Shown in pieces: positions 6,808 through 13,424 of a stretch of DNA of 26,310 nt. Location: the NCBI GenBank assembly GCA_011391345.1, contig JAABQR010000133.1, positions 1 through 26,310 of the forward strand. Reading direction: 5' to 3'. The notes under the pieces were generated by a model. It had not been told where the DNA came from, did no database searches, and was given only the letters and a program-made list of their open reading frames with translations. Both the position numbers and the translations under genes were made by a program. This DNA comes from Methanobacteriota archaeon (GTDB taxonomy: Archaea; Thermoplasmatota; Thermoplasmata; UBA10834). The number at the start of each line of letters is the position of its first letter. Position 1 is the first letter of the stretch.

Positions 6808-9400
6808 CTGCTTTCTTCTTGAGCTCGTTCAGCTTGACATATGCATCCATGGGCGTCATGGATGCGAGGTCCACGGACCTCAACTCGTCCAGGACCGATG
6901 ACGGGACCTCTTCGGACGCGGGCATCAGCAGCGACTGTTTGTGCATGCGCTTCCCGGCCTTGACCTCGAGGACGTTCTCCTCCTCTATCCTGCTCAGGAC
7001 CTGCTCCGCGCGTCCTATCACCTCATGGGGCACGCCCGCGAGCTTCGCGACCTGGATGCCATAGCTCTTATTGGCCTTCCCCGGAACGACCTTCCTGAGG
7101 AACACCACCTCGGAGCCCTGCTCCTTGACGGCCATCGAGTAGTTCTTCACCCCTTCCAGGGACTCGGCGAGCTCCGTGAGCTGATGATAGTGAGTGGCGA
7201 ACAGGGTCTTCGCGCCGACCTTGTTGTGGTCGTACAGATGCTCGGACACGGCCCACGCGATCGCGAGGCCGTCGAATGTGCTCGTGCCCCTGCCGACCTC
7301 ATCCAGCAGGATGAGGCTCCGGTTCGTCGCGCTGTTCAGTATGTTGGCCAGCTCGGTCATCTCGACCATGAAGGTCGACTGGCCGCGCGCAAGGTCGTCG
7401 AACGCGCCCACCCGGGTGAACACGCGGTCCACGACGCCTATGCTAGCCTCGGACGCAGGGACGAACGAACCCGCCTGGGCCATGACGGTTATCTGGGCGA
7501 CCTGTCGGATGTAGGTCGATTTGCCGGCCATGTTGGGGCCCGTGAGTATGATGAGCCGGTTCAGGTTCGTGTCCAGGTGCACGTCGTTCGGAACGAACGA
7601 GCCGCGGAGGAAACGCTCCACGACCGGATGCCGTGCGTCCTTGAGCAGGATGGTGTCCGACCCGTCGACCTTCGGGCGCGCGTAGTTGTGGACCACAGCA
7701 GCCTCTGCGAACGACCTCAGGACGTCCGCGGCCGCCAACGCATGAGCGGTCTCGCGGATGTCCTTGCCCGACTTCGCCACCTCCGCCCTGACCTTGATGA
7801 ATGCCTCATACTCGAGCGCGCACGAGCGCTCCTGCGAGGCGAGTATGGATTGCTCCTTCTCCTTCAGTTCCGGCGTGACATATCTCTCGCCGGTCGTCAG
7901 TGTCTGCCTGCGCTCGTAGTCGTCCGGAACGCGTTTGGCGTTCGATTTCGATACCTCGATGTAGTATCCGAACACGTTGTTGAACCCGAGCTTGAGGTTC
8001 TTGATCCCAGTCCTCTCGCGCTCCTTCTCCTCGAGGGATGCGATCCACTGCCTACCCTCCCTGGCCTGGGACCTGAGCGAGTCGAGGGCATCGTCGTACC
8101 CCTCCCTGATGAGCCCGCCCTCCTTGAACGTGACCGGGGGGTCCGAGGCAATCGCCTTCTCGATCAGGGTCGCGGCGTGGCCGATGTCCTTCATCGACGA
8201 GCCGAGATCCTTAAGGAGCTCCGACCTCGCGCCGGCGAGCACGTTCCTCACATCGGGGACCGCGTCCAGAGAGTCCTTCACCGCGAGAAGGTCCCTCGCG
8301 TTCGCGCTGCCGTACATCACCTTGGATATCAGCCGCTCGAGGTCGCGTGCGCCCTTGAGCGAGGACGCGATGTCGTTCCTCGCGAGCGTGTCGGTGACGA
8401 GCTCCTCGACCGCGTCAAGGCGCCTGTCTATCTCCGCGACGTCCATGAGAGGCTCAGTGACCCACGCCTTGAGCAGGCGGGAACCCATCGGCGTGAGCGT
8501 GCGATCCAGCACCTCCACGAGCGTTCCCTCCTGCCGTCCGTCCCTGACGTTCCTCAGGACCTCCAGGTTCCTGAGCGTCGTCTGATCGAGGACGAGCTTG
8601 TCCGACGTGGAATAGTATCTGGGCATGCTGAGGAAGTCGAGGCTGCGTTTCTGTGTGGTCTCGAGGTAGCGCAGGACTGCACCCGCGCTGGACACGGCCA
8701 ATGGCTTGTCCGAGAGGCCGAGGCCGTCGAGGGACTTGACCCTGAAATGCCTCTTGATGACCGACTCCGAGGCCTCCTTCACGAAAGCCATGTCGTCGAG
8801 CCGGGTCATGGCTGCTCCAGACATGGTGATCTCATCCACCAGACGGCCAGCTCCCAGGCCGTCGCCGTAAAGGACCTCCTTGGGCGACCTCTGGGAGAAC
8901 TCCGTCAGGACCCTCGACTCCGAATCCTCAGGGCCAAGCTCGGTCGTGATGAACTCGCCCGTGGATATGTCCGCGAAGGAGAGGCCGAACCTGTCCCCGG
9001 ACCGAGCGATGGACATGAGGTAGTTGTTCGTCCTGCTGTCGAGGACCGAGCCCTCGATGACCGTGCCCGGGGTCACTATCCTCACGACATCCCTGTCGAC
9101 GAGCCCCTTCGTGTACCTGGGGTCCTGCATCTGCTCGCATATCGCGACCTTGTACCCCTTGCTCAGAAGCTTGGGGAGATAGGAATCGAGGGCGTGCCAC
9201 GGGACGCCGCACAGGGGTATCCGCTCCGTCTTGCCCCTGTCCCTCGACGTGAGCGTGATCTCGAGCTCCTTCGCGCCCGTGACCGCATCCTCGCCGAACA
9301 TCTCGTAGAAGTCGCCCAGACGGAAGAACAGCAGACAGTCCTTGTGCTGCTCCTTGATCCGGAAATACTGCTCCATCATCGGCGTGGCCGCTCTTCCCAC
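6773..9400 (-). CDS. mutS: DNA mismatch repair protein MutS
   Basis: The 875-residue product is a full-length MutS1. The mismatch-reading Phe-x-Glu is in GDFYEMFGEDA (F31, E33). The connector, lever and clamp domains follow, then the ATPase with Walker A GPNMAGKST (621-629), STFMVEM, Walker B LILLDEVGRGTSTFDG (697-712) and the ATHYHQL switch histidine. It recognises mismatches and recruits MutL, encoded immediately downstream with a 35-base overlap. The start is a GTG at 9400, consistent with the family N-terminus (TPMMEQY). Near the C-terminus, where bacterial MutS carries a QLSLF-like sliding-clamp motif, this protein has KQSLLM, a weak match. A long open frame exists on the opposite strand but is a codon-bias shadow. 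Confidence 0.97.
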   Translation of the reverse strand: MGRAATPMMEQYFRIKEQHKDCLLFFRLGDFYEMFGEDAVTGAKELEITLTSRDRGKTERIPLCGVPWHALDSYLPKLLSKGYKVAICEQMQDPRYTKGLVDRDVVRIVTPGTVIEGSVLDSRTNNYLMSIARSGDRFGLSFADISTGEFITTELGPEDSESRVLTEFSQRSPKEVLYGDGLGAGRLVDEITMSGAAMTRLDDMAFVKEASESVIKRHFRVKSLDGLGLSDKPLAVSSAGAVLRYLETTQKRSLDFLSMPRYYSTSDKLVLDQTTLRNLEVLRNVRDGRQEGTLVEVLDRTLTPMGSRLLKAWVTEPLMDVAEIDRRLDAVEELVTDTLARNDIASSLKGARDLERLISKVMYGSANARDLLAVKDSLDAVPDVRNVLAGARSELLKDLGSSMKDIGHAATLIEKAIASDPPVTFKEGGLIREGYDDALDSLRSQAREGRQWIASLEEKERERTGIKNLKLGFNNVFGYYIEVSKSNAKRVPDDYERRQTLTTGERYVTPELKEKEQSILASQERSCALEYEAFIKVRAEVAKSGKDIRETAHALAAADVLRSFAEAAVVHNYARPKVDGSDTILLKDARHPVVERFLRGSFVPNDVHLDTNLNRLIILTGPNMAGKSTYIRQVAQITVMAQAGSFVPASEASIGVVDRVFTRVGAFDDLARGQSTFMVEMTELANILNSATNRSLILLDEVGRGTSTFDGLAIAWAVSEHLYDHNKVGAKTLFATHYHQLTELAESLEGVKNYSMAVKEQGSEVVFLRKVVPGKANKSYGIQVAKLAGVPHEVIGRAEQVLSRIEEENVLEVKAGKRMHKQSLLMPASEEVPSSVLDELRSVDLASMTPMDAYVKLNELKKKAGGPAGKGKGTR

Positions 9401-9524
9401 TGCCTTGCTCTCCCGACGGAATGAAACGGCAGTCCGTATTTCTAGTTATTGTCCTGGGGGATGACGGGACGCAGATTCTTATTCGGGCCGTGCCATACGC
9501 TCGACGAACGGCGGTCGATGACTC

Positions 9525-9947
9525 TTGGTTGTCCGAGCGGATCTCTTCGTGTACACGGATGGCGCTGCCAGGGGTAACCCTGGGCCGGCCGGCTCAGGCT
9601 ATGCGATGTTCGGGCCCGACGGGAGGCTCCTGGAGAAGGATGCGAGAGCGATCGGGAGGCGCACGAACAACGAGGCTGAGTACGAGGCGTTGATATGGGC
9701 GGTCCAGCGCGCCAAGGAGATCACGCGCGGGGATGTCAGGTTCCACTCCGACAGCGAGCTCATGGTGAGGCAGGTGAACGGCGTGTACCAGGTGAAGAAG
9801 GAACATCTGAGGCCGTTGGTGGACGCGGTCAGGTCGGAGGCGTCGGTCTTCCGCAGTTTCAAGCTGATGTACGTCCCGAGGGAGAACGAACGTATACAGC
9901 TCGTGGACGCTTTGGTCAACGATGCGCTTGACGCGCAAGGTTTCTAA
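9525..9947 (+). CDS. RNase HI-like ribonuclease
   Basis: The 140-residue product is an RNase HI of the short archaeal/bacterial type. The four acidic active-site residues are visible: D12 in YTDGAARGNPGPAG, E50 in TNNEAEYEAL, D76 in FHSDSELMVRQ, and D128 in the C-terminal helix. The basic protrusion of the E. coli enzyme is absent. It should cut the RNA strand of RNA-DNA hybrids. The most likely start is a TTG at 9525; the nearby ATG at 9518 is out of frame, and a later start would remove the first beta strand. A TATA-like TTCTTATTC near 9477 could serve it. It is divergent from mutS and 32 bases upstream of a small gene with which it is probably co-transcribed. Confidence 0.88.
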   Translation: MVVRADLFVYTDGAARGNPGPAGSGYAMFGPDGRLLEKDARAIGRRTNNEAEYEALIWAVQRAKEITRGDVRFHSDSELMVRQVNGVYQVKKEHLRPLVDAVRSEASVFRSFKLMYVPRENERIQLVDALVNDALDAQGF

Positions 9948-9979
9948 GCCCACCGCTCCATTACAGTTCGAGGGGCGTC

Positions 9980-10186
9980 ATGAAAGACATGGATGGGATG
10001 ACACGGCTCGACGACTTCGGAGTCGTCGACACCGCAGAGAGGAGATTCAAACAGTATGTCTCAGCGGCATCGAAACTGAACCCGAAGATCAGGGCCGCTT
10101 GGTGGAAGGATACGCTCCATAGGGACCCCGCGATGCTCGAGTTCTTCAAAGCGGACGAGTACAGGGGCTCGAGGGGCAAGAGATAA
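9980..10186 (+). CDS. Small basic protein of unknown function
   Basis: This is a 68-residue protein that I do not recognise. It is probably helical and is basic at the C-terminus (DEYRGSRGKR), with a Trp pair (AAWWKD). A GAGGGG stretch sits 6-7 bases before the ATG at 9980, a convincing ribosome-binding site, and the gene follows the RNase HI gene by 32 bases on the same strand. Its stop codon lies 8 bases from the 3' end of the convergent tRNA gene. No known domain is visible. Confidence 0.65.
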   Translation: MKDMDGMTRLDDFGVVDTAERRFKQYVSAASKLNPKIRAAWWKDTLHRDPAMLEFFKADEYRGSRGKR

Positions 10187-10194
10187 AAGTGAAG

Positions 10195-10290
10195 TAGCCC
10201 CGGGAGGATTCGAACCTCCGTCGCAGAATCTCTCCTTGCGAGATAACGCAATCCAGAGTCCCGCATGATTGACCGCTACACTACGGGGCT
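10195..10290 (-). tRNA. tRNA-Gln (anticodon CUG) with an intron
   Basis: Read on the minus strand, the acceptor stem AGCCCCG (10290-10284) pairs perfectly with CGGGGCT (10202-10196), and A73 is at 10195. No CCA is encoded. The D arm has GUGU with GG in the loop; the T arm is GGAGG-TTCGAAT-CCTCC. After removal of a 23-base insert the anticodon stem is CGGGA/UUCUG with loop CUCUGGA, which gives anticodon CUG (34-36). Body and loop closely resemble archaeal tRNA-Gln. The mature length is 73 bases without CCA. A strong TATA box lies about 35 bases upstream, and a CTTTTA run follows the 3' end. Confidence 0.95.
10230..10252 (-). other. Archaeal tRNA intron with bulge-helix-bulge motif
   Basis: The 23-base insert lies at the canonical site between nucleotides 37 and 38. 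The splice site folds as a textbook bulge-helix-bulge: outer helix CGGGA/UUCUG, a 4-bp central helix CUCU/GGAG, bulges GGA and AGA each cut after the second base, and an intron stem UUGCG/CGCAA closing a UUAUCU loop. This is the substrate form for the archaeal tRNA splicing endonuclease. The fold was worked out by hand from the sequence. Confidence 0.9.
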
Positions 10291-10320
10291 TCGATGTAGA
10301 TGGCGCTATTCCGGTCCCTG

Positions 10321-10328
10321 TATATAAG
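10321..10328 (-). promoter_or_regulatory. TATA box of tRNA-Gln
   Basis: The minus strand reads CTCTTATATACAGGG, a strong archaeal TATA element centred about 35 bases before the mature tRNA 5' end. A start site near 10298 would leave a short leader to be removed by RNase P. Confidence 0.7.
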
Positions 10329-10399
10329 AGGTAAGGAACGGAGTCCAGGGCCCGCGACCGACCTGAGAAGCGAGCCGTGCCTCCGACAAATCTTCGCGG

Positions 10400-11041
10400 T
10401 CACTTATCGAGTTTCTTTATCGCGCCCATCATCTGGGAGTAGACACCGTCGATGCCCTTCGACCCGTCGATGTCCACGATGTTGCCCTTCTTCCTGAAGT
10501 GCTCGATCAGAGGCGCGGTCTGCTCCTGGTAGACCTTGAGCCTGTTCCTGACGGTCGCCTCCTTGTCGTCGTCCCTCTGGATGAGCTCGCCGCCACACTT
10601 GTCGCACACGCCTGTCTTCTTGGGCGGGTTAGACGTGACGTTGTAGACCGCATTGCACTTCTTGCATATCCTGCGGCCCACGGCGCGCTCGACCAGGGAT
10701 TCGAGGTCGACCACGATGTTGAGGACGAGGTCGATGTCCGTCATCTTGTCGAGCTCCTTTGCCTGCCCCATGGTCCTGGGGAAGCCGTCGAGGAGATACC
10801 CCTTCGAGCAGTCCGGCTTGGAGACGCGGTCCTTGATGAGCTGCACGATGAGGTCGTCCGGGCCGAGCTTGCCCGTGTCCAAGTATGACTTTATCTTCGC
10901 GCCGAGAGGGGTCTGTTTCGCGACGGCCTCCCTGAGAAGGTCCCCCGTGGAGACCTGAGGCAACCCGTACTCCTTCGATAGTCTCTGTGCCTGAGTGCCC
11001 TTCCCAGCGCTGGGCGGGCCGAATATTATGAGCTTCAGCAT
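10400..11041 (-). CDS. adk: Adenylate kinase, zinc-LID type
   Basis: The 213-residue product is a standard long-form adenylate kinase, which interconverts ATP + AMP and 2 ADP. The P-loop is GPPSAGKGT (8-16), the AMP-binding part includes STGDLLREAV (31-40) and LLDGFPRT (83-90), and the LID contains a four-Cys zinc site (C126, C129, C146, C149) followed by QRDDDKEATVRNRL. This is the bacterial-like AdkA/Adk form rather than the trimeric archaeal kinase of methanococci. The start is the ATG at 11041; the frame extends 8 codons upstream to a TTG, but family members begin at MLKLIIFGPP-like sequence. It stands alone on the minus strand between the tRNA and the divergent FAD oxidase. Confidence 0.96.
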   Translation of the reverse strand: MLKLIIFGPPSAGKGTQAQRLSKEYGLPQVSTGDLLREAVAKQTPLGAKIKSYLDTGKLGPDDLIVQLIKDRVSKPDCSKGYLLDGFPRTMGQAKELDKMTDIDLVLNIVVDLESLVERAVGRRICKKCNAVYNVTSNPPKKTGVCDKCGGELIQRDDDKEATVRNRLKVYQEQTAPLIEHFRKKGNIVDIDGSKGIDGVYSQMMGAIKKLDK

Positions 11042-11142
11042 GGTACCGGCCGAAGCATCTGCCAAGGTGTACTTATCGTTTCCTGACCTCGTCCGAAGGC
11101 ATGGACCATGCGGATCCGATCCGTCGCCCGTGTGTGAAAATC

Positions 11143-11150
11143 ATTTTATC
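11143..11150 (+). promoter_or_regulatory. TATA box for the GlcD-like oxidase
   Basis: GAAAATCATTTTATCC combines an A-rich BRE-like part with a TATA element. The expected start site is near 11172, only about 8 bases before the ATG at 11180, so the transcript would be almost leaderless. No ribosome-binding site is visible before the ATG, which agrees. Confidence 0.5.
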
Positions 11151-11179
11151 CAGGCGGGACACTTGACCATCTGGTCCAC

Positions 11180-12658
11180 ATGAAGCGCATGGTAGTAGGC
11201 GAGCTGGAGAAGATCGTAGGCAAGGAGCGCATGTCCACGAAGACAGCGGACCGCTATGTCTACGGCTTCGACGCGTCCATACACCATGTGACCCCCGACG
11301 CCGTCGTGAAGCCCGCGAACGCCCAGGAGGTGTCGGAGATTGTGAAGCTCGCGAACAGGACCAGGACGCCCATCGTACCCAGGGGTGCGGGGACCGCGAT
11401 GTGCGGCCACACGGTGCCTGTCAAGGGCGGCATCATCATCGACATGACCCACATGAACAAGATCAAGGTCATAAGCGTCGAGGACCTGTACTGCATCGTC
11501 GAGCCTGGCGTCATCTACGACAAGCTGAATGCGGAGCTCGGGAAGCGCGGGTTCTGGTTCCCAGCTACTCCCGGGAGCGGCGAGGCATGCACCATCGGCG
11601 GCATGGTCGCGACCAACGCATCCGGCATGAGGGCCATCAAATATGGCGCGACGAGGGACTACGTGCTCGGGCTCGAGGTCGTGCTGCCCACTGGAGAGAT
11701 CATCCACACGGGCACACGCACGCTCAAGAACTCCTCGGGGTACCAGTTGGACAGGCTTATGGTCGGTAGCGAGGGCACCCTGGGCATCATCACCGAGATC
11801 ACAATGAGATACACCGTGAAGCCGAAGGCATCTGGCATGACCGTTGCCGCCTTCAACTCGCTCAAGGACGCGGGTCAGTGCGTCTCGAACATAATCGCGA
11901 AGCCGCTCCTGCCATCGGCGATAGAGCTCATGGACTCAGTCTGCATCAAGGCCGTCAACAAATGCATGAACATCGGGCTCCCGGACTGCGAGGCCCTCTG
12001 CATGATCGAGGTCGACGGCCATCCTCTGGCGGTGGACGAGGAGATGGCCACGGTGGAGGAGATCTGCCGGAAGAGCGGGGCGGTCTCGACCGAGAAGTCC
12101 AGGGACAAGAAGAGGATAGACGAGTGGACTTACGCCAGGAAGGCCATCATGCCATCCCTCAGCAGGTACGGCGAGAAGTTCGTGTCAGTGGCGCTCGCGG
12201 ACGACATGTCCGTCCCGATATCCAAGATACCTCAGGCGGTCGTGGCGTTCCAGGACATCGCGAAGAAGCACGGGGTCGTCATCGGCACATACGGCCACTC
12301 GGCCGACGGGAACCTGCACACGAAGATGCTGGTCGAGCCGTACTCGAAGGAGAGCTGGAGGGCCGGCGAGAAGGCCGTGGGGGAGATCTTCGACAAGGTC
12401 CTTGAGCTCGGCGGGACTGTCACCGGGGAGCACGGAGTCGCCATCACCAAGGCGCCTTACATGAAGATAGAGCGGGCGGACTCCATCGGGGCCATGAAGG
12501 CGATCAAGAAGGCGCTCGACCCGAAGAACATCATGAACCCTGGGAAGATGTTCGACTGGGACGGCAGCATCATCTACAAGCTGAGGTACCCGGCGTTCCT
12601 CGACGAGGGGTGCGCACAGTCCACCGAAGCCTCACAGCCAAACAATGGCAAGCAGTGA
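11180..12658 (+). CDS. FAD-linked oxidase, GlcD / D-lactate dehydrogenase family
   Basis: The 492-residue product is a complete FAD-binding oxidoreductase of the GlcD/D-lactate dehydrogenase family. The N-terminal PCMH-type FAD-binding domain shows PRGAGTAMCGH (67-77), EPGVIYDKLN (108-117), GGMVATNASGMRAIKYGATRDYV and VGSEGTLGIITE (195-206). The C-terminal FAD-oxidase domain has the HSADGNLH metal/substrate motif (373-380) and TGEHGV (415-420). The family oxidises 2-hydroxy acids such as glycolate or D-lactate. It lacks the C-terminal iron-sulfur/CCG domain that some family members carry, so electrons must go to a separate partner; the HdrC/HdrB pair at 21964-23338 is one candidate, but it is not adjacent. 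Its last 27 bases overlap the convergent M50 gene. Confidence 0.92.
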   Translation: MKRMVVGELEKIVGKERMSTKTADRYVYGFDASIHHVTPDAVVKPANAQEVSEIVKLANRTRTPIVPRGAGTAMCGHTVPVKGGIIIDMTHMNKIKVISVEDLYCIVEPGVIYDKLNAELGKRGFWFPATPGSGEACTIGGMVATNASGMRAIKYGATRDYVLGLEVVLPTGEIIHTGTRTLKNSSGYQLDRLMVGSEGTLGIITEITMRYTVKPKASGMTVAAFNSLKDAGQCVSNIIAKPLLPSAIELMDSVCIKAVNKCMNIGLPDCEALCMIEVDGHPLAVDEEMATVEEICRKSGAVSTEKSRDKKRIDEWTYARKAIMPSLSRYGEKFVSVALADDMSVPISKIPQAVVAFQDIAKKHGVVIGTYGHSADGNLHTKMLVEPYSKESWRAGEKAVGEIFDKVLELGGTVTGEHGVAITKAPYMKIERADSIGAMKAIKKALDPKNIMNPGKMFDWDGSIIYKLRYPAFLDEGCAQSTEASQPNNGKQ

Positions 12659-13306
12659 CACCGCCGCGGCCATGGTCGCCAGATAGATCGGTTTGTTCCA
12701 GGCCCACACTTTTGAGCCGTCCAGAGGCGGGACCGGGACCATGTTGAAGACCGCGAGGAACGAGTTGAGGAAGAACAGGCCAGTGGCAATCGTGGAGACT
12801 ATCGATGGGAAGGACTCTATCACCGCGAACGGCAGGCACACGAGCGCGACCGCGATGTTGGTCGCCGGCCCGGCGATGCTGATCTTGCCGTTCTGCTCCT
12901 TCGACACGTTGCCCGAGATGTACACCGCGCCCGGGGCAGCGAACAGGAACCCGAAGAATGACATGACCAGCGCGAGCATCAGCCCACCGTAATATGCCCT
13001 GAACTCGGCCCAGCATCCGTACCTCTTCGCCACGATCTTGTGGGCCATCTCGTGCATGAAGAAGCCCAGGACGACCGCGAGCGTGGCGAGGCCGAGCGCT
13101 CCCGGCAGGGATGCGATGTCCCCGTCCCAGAGGATCATCGTGAAGGCACCAATGAGGACAGCGACCGCGATGGCTATGTGCCTGAGCTCGATCCTCCCGA
13201 AGAACCGTTCCCTCCTCGGAGAGAGCGTGCCGTATGGACCCAGCGAGTAGCTGTACGTGTATTGAGGTTCCACGAGGGTGTAGTCTCCATCCCTGCCGAT
13301 AGGCAT
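12632..13306 (-). CDS. Site-2 protease-type (M50) membrane metalloprotease
   Basis: The 224-residue product is an M50 intramembrane zinc protease. The metal-binding HEMAH is at 85-89 inside a hydrophobic segment, and the third ligand is in NMVPVPPLDGSK (188-199, D196). IAGPATNIAVAL (144-155) is the usual segment between them. About six membrane segments are visible. No PDZ or CBS domain is present, so it is a minimal member. Such proteases cleave membrane-anchored regulators or signal peptides; no substrate is evident nearby. The start is the ATG at 13306 with GAGGT about 10 bases upstream; a longer open frame exists but its extra N-terminus looks unnatural. The 3' end overlaps the convergent oxidase gene by 27 bases. 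Confidence 0.9.
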   Translation of the reverse strand: MPIGRDGDYTLVEPQYTYSYSLGPYGTLSPRRERFFGRIELRHIAIAVAVLIGAFTMILWDGDIASLPGALGLATLAVVLGFFMHEMAHKIVAKRYGCWAEFRAYYGGLMLALVMSFFGFLFAAPGAVYISGNVSKEQNGKISIAGPATNIAVALVCLPFAVIESFPSIVSTIATGLFFLNSFLAVFNMVPVPPLDGSKVWAWNKPIYLATMAAAVSLLAIVWL

Positions 13307-13390
13307 GGCACCGGTGACCTCGAGCGCATAGAAATATCTTATGCCGGGACGCCTGGAACCAGGATGTCGAATCGTGCGACAGGCGCACAC

Positions 13391-13400
13391 ATTAATTATA
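13391..13400 (+). promoter_or_regulatory. TATA box for the PUA/PAPS-reductase fusion gene
   Basis: ACATTAATTATATGCC places a TATA element about 30 bases before the ATG at 13425. The expected start site falls within a few bases of that ATG, and no ribosome-binding site is visible, so the mRNA is probably leaderless. The divergent M50 gene may use AAGATATTTC near 13335. Confidence 0.55.
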
Positions 13401-13424
13401 TGCCTCCGTCATAGCACGGCCGTC

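Noticed and set aside
6941..9424. An 827-codon open frame on the plus strand opposite mutS
   Set aside because: Its product has no recognisable domain and is full of Arg, Leu, His and Asp typical of reading a GC-rich gene backwards. mutS on the other strand is complete with all motifs.
13307..13390. Longer N-terminus for the M50 protease (start near 13390)
   Set aside because: The extra residues are Arg- and Cys-rich and unlike the family; the ATG at 13306 has a binding site, and the extension would run into the divergent gene's promoter.
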